Source: Ciona savignyi
Lineage: Eukaryota; Chordata; Ascidiacea; Phlebobranchia; Cionidae
DNA length: 64,000 nucleotides
NCBI GenBank assembly: GCA_000149265.1
Contig: CH003269.1
Coordinates: 99,271-163,270, forward strand
Reading direction: 5' to 3'
Part shown: in pieces, positions 10,201 to 22,200 of the stretch
How the letters are laid out: each line of letters begins with the position of its first letter
Position numbering within the stretch: position 1 is the stretch's first letter
The notes under the pieces: model-generated
What the model was told of the DNA's origin: nothing
Seen by the model: the letters and a program-made list of their open reading frames with translations, nothing else
The model's database searches: none
Program-made: the position numbers and the translations under genes

Positions 10201-13200
10201 TGTTACTGGTAAGTTTGGCTAACAGAAGCATATTCGATCCTTTGGGATGGGACAACACAAGGATGCTATTACAACAACAATCGACAGATGACCTCATTCC
10301 CAATGTCAGACCTTTTTTGTCTTAAATAGGATCAGGATATTGCTGCTAATGGTAAATTATTAGGTTAAAGCAACTGTTTTGTCCAAGGATACAACCAACA
10401 AGTTAGCCGCTAGTTTTGATCCCACAACCTTTGGGCTGATGGCTGCCACTCAGCAGACAATCTGGGCAGACAATGGTTGAAGCTGACCATCCCAGGCTCA
10501 CAAGAAACCTATAAATGAAGAGGATATATAGGAATATCTGTGTTTAATCCCAGTAGATGGGAATACACAAATTATCACATGAAAAATTGTCAAATTAACT
10601 CGCGATTGCATAAGGATCGTTCTTACCCACATAATCGTCAAATAACCGTGCACCAATTATTGGATTACTGGAGCTATCATTGTGTGTTGTATATGATTGG
10701 AAAGTTCCTTTAGTTTTGGTAGAACCCATTATTCCACTGGATTTAAGCAATGTCCACAAATTACTAAAAGACACAATTGGCCAGCTAGTTTTAAGTTTCA
10801 TTTTAACCTTTCGATTCGAAATTGACTAATTCACCTGGAAATCAAACCAATGTTTAACTCATATGATACATGCAGATGAATGTCAGTGATGCACAACCAC
10901 TTGGCTTTGAAGCAAAATACATAGAACCCCAATGTGCTGTGGTAATCACTGCTATCATCCGCGGCTCCCAAGCACAAGTGCAAGGTTTTCAACCTGGTCA
11001 GGTCATTCTTATCATCAACAATGATTTAATGACCTCTGTCGCATCACAAGAGCAGTTTGATGAAATCATGAAAAGGAATCTTGACAAGCACAAGCTGATA
11101 TTCGTGACGGTTAAAGCAGAAGATGACGTGTAAGTATTGTTACAACCTCCATCATGTAAAACTGTACATTCCCCAAGATAATTTTTAACCAATGTTGTTG
11201 GAAGTATTAGTAGTAGTTGTTCTGGAGGAAATTTGCTTTGCACATGGAAAAATGTCAACAAAACTGTAATTACACCGGCAACTAGACTGTGGGCATGAGG
11301 TGCCGTGGATAAAGCCAGCACAACTACTAATACTTTAAACAATATTGGTAAAAAATTATCTTGGGAGAATGTACAAATAAAGCCTGGCTTCCAACCCACA
11401 AGGATATAAATGAACCAACCATCCACACACTGTAATAGCACCAGCAACTCGATTATGAGCACAAGATACATTATAACACCCCCCCACAGAACTGTGGGGA
11501 TCCCGGTAACGAAGGAAGGAATGGGTTTCCAGATCCGAGGTTCGAACCCATGTGTCGTGCACGCTGTCAACAAAGGAGGGATGGCAATGAACTGCGGTTT
11601 GGTGAAAGGTCATGCAATTATGAAGGTGGGTGGTTGTGTTTATCAACCTTTTTTAGTTTTTTAACCTTTTTTAAGTGTTTTTAATCTTTTAAAAATGTAA
11701 AAAAAAACACTTTTTGTAATAAAAATATCAAGAACCACCAACCAAAATGTGGTGATAATAAAATTAATTCAACAAGTAATTATCGGTAATGTTGAAATGA
11801 TATATCTAACTCACAAATAATTGTACTGTCTAAATTCAGTACTTCAATATTATAATTACAAATGGTGTTTATGACATCACAGGTAAATGGCCGAAACGTG
11901 ATGCAAGAACCACACGATGACGTTGCCATGACAATAAGAGAAGGTTGCAAACTACCGCCATCTAGTGACGATGATTCCGATAAAGTTTCTTCCGAATCTG
12001 ATGATGGAAAAGTAAGTAAAATATAAATTCTATGAGCTTTATTTGTTTTTATGCTGTTTATATTATATCTATAGTAGTTTATATGATTTTTATTCTGTTT
12101 TTTTTATATCTATAGTAGTTTATATGATTTACTATATGGTTCATATAGTTTCACGGGATAATAATTAAGAATTGTATGGAGACGTTAAGTAGATTTTTAT
12201 AATTTATTGCTTTATTTATCGCTTACTTTGAGTAGCAATATTCATACCTTGGCTTTCTGATGGGAAAACAATTTATAATAATAAATATTATGATGTCATA
12301 ATATGCTGTATATAGTCACAGGGAAGTTCATCCTCACTCAATGTGCCCTCTGGTGGTGGAATCAAGAAATCTCGGAGCTTCAAGCGACAAAACCTGGCGA
12401 TGTTGATTGGAATTAACCATCGTGGGATCGGACAAAAGGAAAAAAAGTTCGTTTCAATATTTCATTATATTCTATCTCAATTAATAAACATTTAAGTTGT
12501 TTATGTTAATGCACATTTTCTTTTATAGTTTGTATTATTTCTATGAGATATATATAGTTTCTATAAGGGTATATATTATTTCTATGAGATATATGTTATT
12601 TCTATAAGGGTATATGTTATTTCTATGTGGTTTTCATGCTATTTGTTGTCATTCTGCAGAGAGTCAGAGGAAAGTGGAGCAAATGTGACAAAGGACAATA
12701 CCTTCTGTTTACAGGTATTGTGACGTCATAGTTGGTAATTGTTAGATGATAATAACATGATTGTTTAGTTGATGGTGGCGAATCGCCATTTGGAACGACT
12801 TTGCACATTTGGCTTCGACAATGTGAATGGGGTCAGGAACTATGTGCTTGAGAAAATGTCCGAAAGTCCGTCTATATTTGATCTATCATCTCAGGTTTGT
12901 TGTATTTTTATGTCAATATGTACTATAGGTAACTAGTAGCAAATTAAACAGCAAAAAGGATGTGCAAAGTCGTTAGGTTTTGTGAGCCGGTTGCGACCTT
13001 GGGCAAGTCACCTAGTCGATATTTTTAAAATCAAGTTATTTGATGGGTTGTCGAATCTGTATAAATGCCTTCAACATATACAACCAACTTCAAATGTCTT
13101 TCCGTCTTTGTGGAGTAATCTTACTGTGAAATGTGGGAATATTTAACTTTGCCCATGTGCGACTGATTAGCTTGAAGGGTTAGTGTGTTTCCCTTCACCT

Positions 13201-16200
13201 AAAGGACAATAGTTTTTGCAATAGTTTCGGTAACCCGACGGTGGGCGTGAGGTGATCTGACAATTGCCCATGTGTTAACCCCCTTGGTTTTCCTTTTTTC
13301 CCACCCTCATGGATACACAAGAACATCCCACCTTACCATACCACGAGCATAAATTCAGTATTTATTTTTTTTACCAAAATAAAACCCACCGCTGACACAA
13401 CCTTCTATAACAAGCTGACATTACAGTTGCTGGAGGTGTTGATAGCTGAAGATGAGAGAGTTTTATCGGATGTTCAGGCACTTGAGGGACTTTCATCGTT
13501 CATCGTGGATTCCAAGACCGAGGTGACAATTTTCACATCTCGTTGTCTTGCTCTGCAAACTCTGTCTAATTTTGATCATCTTTACTTCATGTTTCATCCT
13601 AGGCTTACCTTATTCCTACAGTCGAGTTGCTGGAGTTATTACAGTGTATGGATAATCAGACATGATTTTCAGTTTGGACGTTTTCTTAGATACAACTGGG
13701 TTGGAGCAATGTAAACTGGCTTGCTCAGGTGCACAGTAATACACCTCATGCCCACAGTCGAGTTGCGGGAGCTATATAGCACAGACAAACATATGATACA
13801 AATGCATATACTTCTAAGATAATCCCTGATTAGAAGTAAACAATAGCTCAATATTACAATAAAGGACAATTGTAACGCAGGTATTCAAACGGCGACGAAC
13901 TTTAAGATATGAGGTCATTCAGGAACGCCTTGAGAATTATAAGAAGGTAACAATGCTTAATTGTTGGTTAAATAGATTTAATTGTTGGATGAATAGATTT
14001 AATTGTTAGTTGATGTATGGTAGCAACAATTAAAGTTTATTTTACTGCAAGGTATAAGTTAAATCACCTTTTAAACCATTCTACCTTCATTATAACTTTA
14101 TTACATCTTAACTTTAGTCTCCACTCTCGGACACCAAAGTGCATTCATGTTGAAACACAATACCTTGCATGTATTTTTTCAGTTTTTCCAACAACCCATT
14201 TCCAACCTTTGTTTAACCCACCAACCCCTATTTAACCCACCAACCCCTATTTAACCCACCAACCCCTATTTAACCCACCAACCCCTATTTAACCCCACCC
14301 CCCCATGTTCAGTACAAACGCCACCTATCCTCCTACATGTGGCCGTCGTACAAGGAATCACGGGACCGACCATCCAGTCTCACCGCGAAGGATTTCTGCC
14401 CCACCAACTGCCATCTCAACATCATGCAGGTTGTGCTCGCTGTTCCCTTTCTCTTGTTTTTCTTTGCATTTTGGACAATTGTCCGACTGATTAGGTTGGT
14501 TGGTTAGTGTGTTGCTTTTCAGCTGAAGAGCTGTGTTCTTGGGCAAGGCACTTAACGGATATTGCCTGAACCCAGCGGATTAATGGGTTCTAATAAATTA
14601 AAGGAACATGTGAATCATATACGATGCACTGCAATAGCTCCGGTAACCCAACGATGGGCGCGAGGTGATCTGATGATTGTCCTTGTGTTGACCCCCTTGT
14701 TTTACCAATAACCATTATCACACAGGAAATCATCAGTTTAGTGGAGGTATTCCAGTGCGTCGTGCATGGTTAAGACGTTTCTTTGGTTTTAGCAGAACCC
14801 ATTAATTTATAAGGTTCAGCCAGGTTTCACTAAGTGCCTTGTTCAAAAGCATAACCAACTAGCGACTAGTTTCGAACCCACATCCATTCTGCTGAAAGGC
14901 GACCCACTAACCCACATAGGTAGCTTGCCAACTAAGGTTGCACATAGTAATAGTGGGCGTGTCGCAGGTGAGCCATACTTCTGAGAAATACAAGATCCGT
15001 GGGTTGAATGGAAGCGATCAACGACCGGATAACAAAGAAAATAATTTCGGTAAGTTTATTTTGCAAGCATGATGTCATAACATGATGATATCATAACCTG
15101 ATGATGTCATAACCTGATGATGTCATAACATGATGATGTCATAATATGATGATGTCATAACATGATGATTTAATAATGATGTTATAACATGATGATGTCA
15201 TAACCTGATGATGTCATAACCTGATGATGTCATAACCTGATGATGTCATAACATGATGATGTCATAATATGATGATGTCATAACATGATGATGTAATAAT
15301 GATGTCATAACCTAATGATGTCATAAAATGATGATGTAATAATAATGTCATGACCCACAGAGAACATGGTCCACACGATGCACTCGATCACATGCATGGC
15401 CGCTCCATCCTTCCGAACCCGGGGGAAAGAGGGGCACGGGTTGCTCGCTGTGCTGAGGGGGGTGGAGGGGAATACCGAGCTCATGGATTCGATCCGACAA
15501 CTTATGGTGGGGTTGGACCATGCGCTGGTGGAGTTGAAGCAGGGGCAGAATCAGATCATTGAGTGAGTTTAAGTAGTTTGGTGTGTGCTTTGTTTTCATG
15601 ATGAAAAAACAAAGCAGGGCCTTTTATAAAAAATTGTATAGAGATTATGCACTGCGTTGATGGTTGAGCACAAGTTGTTGCAATATATCTTGGTTGTTAG
15701 TTCAATTGCTTCACATTGAGAGGTTCAGTTTATAAATTTTTGTTTCCACAATGAAAACACAATTTAGGACCTTTGATAACAAAAAGGGAAAATAAAAAAA
15801 ACTCCAAAACGACAGTCGTTAAAACAACTAAAATCCAATCAGCTATTTAATTATTTATAGTATACTCGACAGCGAGCACGAGGTGAAACCCACTTACATC
15901 ACAGCATACTCAACTCGGAGCCGAGAGATGACGGGAGAAGAAACTCCTACCAAGCCATCCCCATGAACCACAGCTATCAACTCAACACTGATTTTGGGGA
16001 TCTCCCCAAAACCCCCTTAACCCCACCCACCATCTTCCAAACAAACGCGTCCCCCACCCACGGAAAGGTGATGATTGTACAAAATGCGACAAACGGCTTA
16101 CTAGTTGGGTGTAGTGGCATATATGTTAGATTGGTTTGATTGGTTGGCTTATAGATGAAAGGTTTTTGGATTGAAACCAGCTGTTTAATTATTGAGTTTT

Positions 16201-19200
16201 TCCATAGGCAAGGCACTGAACAGACATTGCTTAAACCTAACGGATTAATGGATTCTACCAATTTATAGTAATGTCTTAATCTTACACAATCTACTGTGAT
16301 AACAATGGTAACTCGGAAGGTGGGCTCGAGGTAATCTGACGATTGCCTGGGGGTAACGACCCTTGGTTTTCCCATTCATAAGAAAAAACGATAAACATAT
16401 CATCATTCTCCAACAGAAAAGCGAAGACCTGAGAACTCCAACCAACTTTAAAGACGATCTTGGTGATTCACTGCTCGATAGTGATGTCATACAGGGTTGT
16501 GTACCCGAACAACCACCTAATTCCAGTATGTAGTCATTATTAAGTTTATGACATCATAATCCAACTTGATCTTTTGTTCTCAGTGTCACCAAAAAGTAAA
16601 GTCGACAATACAGCCACAAGAGGGAGTGGTGGAGCACGGATACCAGCTGAAGAAGTGTCGCAAACGGGAAACGACTCAGAGTGTGATTCAGGTTCGACTG
16701 TGCGCACGGGGTGTATGTCAACATGCTGTACCAGCTGTAACAACAACTGAAGTTATAGGATAAAATTAAATCAACATTAAATGAACCAACCATCCACACA
16801 CTGTAATAATTCCAGCAACTCGACTGTGAGCATGGGGTGTCTTACGATACCCGTGGATAAAGCCTGGCTCCCCACCCACGAGGATATAAATGAACCAACC
16901 ATCCACACACTGTAATAACTCCAGCAACTCGACTGTGAGCATGAGGTGTCTTACGATACCAGTGGATAAAGCCTAGCTCCCCACCCACGAGGATATAAAT
17001 AAACCAACCATCCACACACTGAAATAGCTCCAGCAACTCGACTGTGGGCATGAGGTGTCTTACGATACCCGTGAATAAAGCCTGGCTTCCCACCCACGAG
17101 GATATAAATGAACCAACCATCCACACACTGTAATAGCTCCAGCAACTCGACTGTGAGCATGAAGTGTCTTACGATACCCGTGGATAAAGCCTGGCTTCCC
17201 ACCCACGAGGATATAAATGAACCAACCATCCACACACTGTAATAGCTCCAGCAACTCGACTATGGACATATGATAACCACGCACACACACAGGCATCCAT
17301 AGCAACAGAGGGTCGATGGTTATGTCGGACAAACAATTGTATTTCAACTTTCCCGCTCCCAGCGATGACACCAAGTCACGTAAGTTCAAATAGAAATCCT
17401 ATTTATTGTTGTTTTTCTATACAAATTACCAAAAGGATAAAATAATGGTTTGGATCCACATAGGTGGAAACATATAATGTGCTATATTATATCCAGCAGA
17501 AGGACTTGGTCAAGAGTGGGATCACCGCACTAACTGCAAAGTGATTTCTAGAATAAAATCTTTTATCTCTGTTGATAAAAAAAAGTCGACTAGCAACCGA
17601 CTAGCTTCGATCCAACGATCATTCAGCCGACAACAAAATTTTGACTCTCCAACTGAGTCAGCTTACACAGTAGAGAAATATTGTTTGTCTGACCGTTTGG
17701 TACTTTTCAGTCGAAAGGTTGCCGATTCAAAACTTAGGCAAGGCACTTAACGGACATTGTCTGAACCCAGCGGATTAATGGGTTCTACCAAATTGAAGGA
17801 ACGTTTAAATCATACATAACACACTGCAATAGCTCCGGTAACCCGACAGTGGACACGAGGTGATTCAACAATTGCCTGTGTGTTAACTGTCCTATCCTTT
17901 TTTTCCAATTACCAGATAAAGGGGTAATCCCTTAACAGATATAAGTCAACAGTGAAATAATTTAATTCCTGGTTATAATGTATCCAGCTTCTGAGACAAA
18001 GGATGGGAACCGACTGTCGATCGTGATCACGAATGAATCACCCAGTGACGAACACCAAAGGAAGTTAAAGATTTCAACATCAATGCCATCGTTATCGTGA
18101 GTGCTGTGTGTTTGGATGTGGAAATTATTTGTCCGACCAAATAGCTTGGTGGGTTAGTGCGTCGTCTTTCAGTCAAAGGGTTGTAGGTTTGATACTAATT
18201 GTTAGCTATTTGGTTGTGTCCTTGGGCAAGACACTTAGCGTACATTACATGAACTCAGTGGATTAATGGGTTCTACTAAATTGAATTTCATACACAACAC
18301 ATTCATATACAACACACTGCAATAGCTCCGGTAACCCGACGATGGGCGTGCGGTGATCTGACGATTTTCCATGTGATAACCCCCTTGCGCTTTTCTATTC
18401 AANNNNNNNNNNNNNNNNNNNNNNNNNNNNNNNNNNNNNNNNNNNNNNNNNNNNNNNNNNNNNNNNNNNNNNNNNNNNNNNNNNNNNNNNNNNNNNNNNN
18501 NNNNNNNNNNNNNNNNNNNNNNNNNNNNNNNNNNNNNNNNNNNNNNNNNNNNNNNNNNNNNNNNNNNNNNNNNNNNNNNNNNNNNNNNNNNNNNNNNNNN
18601 NNNNNNNNNNNNNNNNNNNNNNNNNNNNNNNNNNNNNNNNNNNNNNNNNNNNNNNNNNNNNNNNNNNNNNNNNNNNNNNNNNNNNNNNNNNNNNNNNNNN
18701 NNNNNNNNNNNNTCATAACAAATGAGTACAGTGAGTAGCATACGAACGCAGTTCCCTTGCGTTCCACATCGCAATCCAACCGAACACACACAGTTATAAC
18801 TTACGAGCGTGTTTCCGATCGCCTCGTGCCCATCGTCGGTTGACCGGAGGTATTGCAATAGGTTGTATAAGATAGACACGTTTCTTCAATTTGGTAGAAC
18901 CCATTAATCCGCTTGGTTCAGACAATGTCCGTAAAGTGCCTTGCCCAAGGACACAACCGACTAGCTAGCGACCAGTTTCGCACCTGCAACCTTTCGATTG
19001 AAAGGCGACACACTTAACCGTTAGACCAACGGGCCAGACATTTTTCCTTTAACATAATTAAAATATTATCCCATCTTCTTAACATAATATTCATCATTGT
19101 CTACATCAGTGGTTCTCAAACTTTTTAGAGTTGGGACCCACTATTAATTACCACAATTTTTGGCGACCCACTTAACTTTATATATAGTTGTTGTAACATG

Positions 19201-22200
19201 TGTGAGAGACGAAAGGTTCAATGACTTGAGGTCAGGTGAAGATCACGCCACGATTCAAGATTGTGTGATGTCACAATTATGATAATTTCCCCTTGATTTT
19301 TGTATAGGAAATAGCCAGTATAGTTAATCAGAGCTTTCTATAACTTTTCACGACCCACCAAGAGTCCTTTCGCGACCCACCGGTGGGTCGCGACCCATAG
19401 TTTGAGAAACGCTGGTCTACATCATTGTAATGTTGCTGTTTGTCAACTTTCCTTCAGCAGAACGATTTGCAAAGAGTTAAACAAGACAGACATAATGTTA
19501 TAGTTTTATTCAACCCATCATGCCACTTGGTTACAATATTTCCTGAATACCTTGCACAATAATCATAACCTACAAACTGTCAGCGAGATTTGATTTAATC
19601 ACTTTTAAACGATTTATCAATCAAGTTATTTAATCGTCTTGTTTTTCAATGTTTTCTATCCGTCTATTTTGAACCTATCTTCTCCCTGGTTTGTTTTTAC
19701 ATGTCTTTCTAAATCTGAATCTTCCAACAAATTTTACAACATGTTCATTCATTCTCGTGATTGTTGCAGCCCGCCACCTAGTGGCTCACAAATATCACCG
19801 GTGAAAATGAGGTCACAATCGAAGCGTCCGACATCACGTGTCACATTCTCTGGTGAGTTTGGATGGTCATTGTGGTCATTCTTGATGGTTATTGTGGTCG
19901 TTGTGGTCATTGTGGTCGTTGTGGTCGTTGTGGTCGTTGTGGTCGTTGTGGTCGTTGTGGTCATTGTGGTCATTCTTGATGGTTATTATGGTCGTTGTGG
20001 TCATTGTGGTCATTGTGGTCGTTGTGGTCATTGTGGTCTTTGTGGTCTTTGTGGTCTTTGTGGTCGTTGTGGTCTTTGTGGTCGTTGTGGTCGTTGTGGT
20101 CGTTGTGGTCGTTGTTGGTCATTGTGGTCGTTGTGGTCGTTGTGGTCGTTGTGGTCGTTATGGTCGTTGTGGTCATTGTGGTCGTTGTGGTCTTTGTGTC
20201 GTTGTGGTCATTGTGGTCATTGTGGTCGTTGTGGTCGTTGTGGTCATTCTTGATGGTTATTATGGTCGTTGTGGTCGTTGTGGTCTTTGTGGTCATTGTG
20301 GTCATTGTTGGTCATTGTGGTCGTTGTGGTCATTGTGGTCGTTGTGGTCATTGTGGTCGTTGTTGGTCATTGTGGTCGTTGTGGTCGTTGTGGTCATTGT
20401 GGTCGTTGTGGTCATTGTGGTCGTTGTTGGTCATTGTGGTCGTTGTGGTCGTTGTGGTCATTGTGGTCGTTGTGGTCATTGTGGTTGTTGTGGTCATTGT
20501 GGTCGTTGTGGTCGTTGTGGTCGTTGTGGTCGTTGTGGTCGTTGTTGGTCATTGTGGTTGTTGTGGTCGTTGTGGTCGTTGTGGTCGTTGTGGTCGTTGT
20601 GGTCATTGTGGTCTTTGTGTCGTTGTGGTCGTTGTGGTCGTTGTGGTCGTTGTGGTCGTTGTGGTCGTTGTGGTCTTTGTGGTCATTGTGGTCGTTGTGG
20701 TCGTTGTGGTCGTTGTGGTCGTTGTTGGTCGTTGTGGTCGTTGTGGTCGTTGTGGTCGTTGTGGTCGTTGTGGTTGTTGTGGTCATTCTTGATGGTTATT
20801 ATGGTCGTTGTGGTCGTTGTGGTCTTTGTGGTCATTGTGGTCATTGTTGGTCATTGTGGTCGTTGTGGTCGTTATGGTCGTTGTGGTCGTTGTGGTCATT
20901 CTTGATGGTTATTATGGTCGTTGTGGTCATTCTTGATGGTTATTATGGTCGTTGTGGTCGTTGTGGTCGTTGTGGTCGTTGTGGTCGTTGTGGTCGTTGT
21001 GGTCATTCTTGATGGTTATTATGGTCGTTGTGGTCGTTGTGGTCGTTGTGGTCGTTGTGGTCATTGTGGGCCATTGTGGCCGTTGTGGTCGTTGTTGGTC
21101 ATTGTGGTCATTGTGGTCGTTGTCGTCATTGTGGATGGTCGTTGTGGTCATTGATGAACCATTATCCGTAGGTCGAGACCGTGTGTCGCTGATCAGTGGG
21201 ACGGCGAGCACCTGTTCATCGGAAGGAGTGGAAAGCATCAACTTCATTGATCTCGCTCTCTCCAGTGATGCTGTTGATAAACTGCAGGGAACCATGGAAC
21301 ATTTCCTCAGCAAGGTAGGTGGTCATAATGCATGCAGGGTGTTGCTGAATTAAAACATGGGATCGGATATTTATGCTTATTCCTGTGTATGGGAAACGCA
21401 AGGGGGTTAACACATGGGCAATTATCAGTTCACCTAGTGTCCACTGTCGAGTTACTGGAACTATTTTGGTGTTCTGTATATGATTAAGACGTTCCTTTAG
21501 TTTTCTAGAACCTATCATTCATTTAAGTTCAGATAATGTCCGCTAAATGCTTTGCCCAAGGACACAACCGACCAGCTAGCCCAGTTTTAAAACTGCGACC
21601 TTTCGGCTGAAAGGCGATGCATTAACCCACCAGGCTCAGGGTCGATGTATGTGAAAGTGTGTGTAAAACAATGCACAATTATATACCTTATGCCCTCAGT
21701 CATAAATGGGGAATCGGTTACGATATATACCACACGAGGTAATCTAATTCTGTCCTGTGCCCTGTCGCGTGAAAACCCACAACATTACCATGTATACAAC
21801 TAATTTGAAACATTATGATCCAGAGAAATACTGAATAAATCCTTTTCAGATCCACAGTTTGAATGAGCTGGTTCGGAGCAAAACTGTCCAAACGGTTTTC
21901 GAAAACACACAGGAAACCACCCCAAATAAAAAATACAACAAGATAATCGAGGCACTTACCGCAAGGTGAGTTTAACTGGTATTTGTACCATGTTGTTTGT
22001 TGGTTGGAAGAAATCATAATCTAATTGGCCTGTTAGGATATACCATGTTATTACATCTCTGTGAATGGGAATCATAGAAATGGTCTTTTCTCAGGTAAAT
22101 GTCTGATCACCTTGCGCCAACCGTCGGGTTATCAGAGCGATTGCAATGTGTTGTGTGTGATTCACACGTTTCTTTCAATTTTAGGATAGGTTGGCACATT

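Larger units (their letters stand above)
7932..10208 (+). other. PREX: PREX exons: tandem DEP domains
   Basis: Six exons. DEP1 spans 7932-8073 and 8519-8619 ([46 protein letters not shown]). The link and DEP2 span 9136-9289, 9658-9806 and 10048-10208 ([74 protein letters not shown]). Both DEPs keep the helix-turn pattern K-D-R-K/N and the HH before the final strand. In P-Rex proteins DEP domains contribute to autoinhibition and to mTOR and G-beta-gamma contacts. Confidence 0.92.
14313..21314 (+). other. PREX: PREX exons: C-terminal region start and disordered linker
   Basis: Contains the conserved [13 protein letters not shown] motif (exon 14313-14429) and [11 protein letters not shown] (exon 15361-15562), both clear PREX landmarks, followed by a helical segment [20 protein letters not shown]. 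Exons 15905-19852 encode a poorly conserved Ser/Thr/Pro-rich stretch longer than in vertebrates. Homology resumes in 21172-21314 with [17 protein letters not shown] and [13 protein letters not shown]. The 310-N gap at 18403-18712 falls in an intron: phases on either side (2 then 1) join without a missing exon. Confidence 0.85.

Noticed and set aside
18235..18879. Reading frames of 120-214 codons across the gap
   Set aside because: Mostly Ns, flanked by SINE sequence.
19639..21353. Long Val-, Cys/Gly- or Trp/Ser/Leu-rich proteins on plus and Thr- or Asn/Asp/His-rich ones on minus
   Set aside because: All come from the stop-free 9-bp satellite. The PREX exons on either side splice in phase without it.
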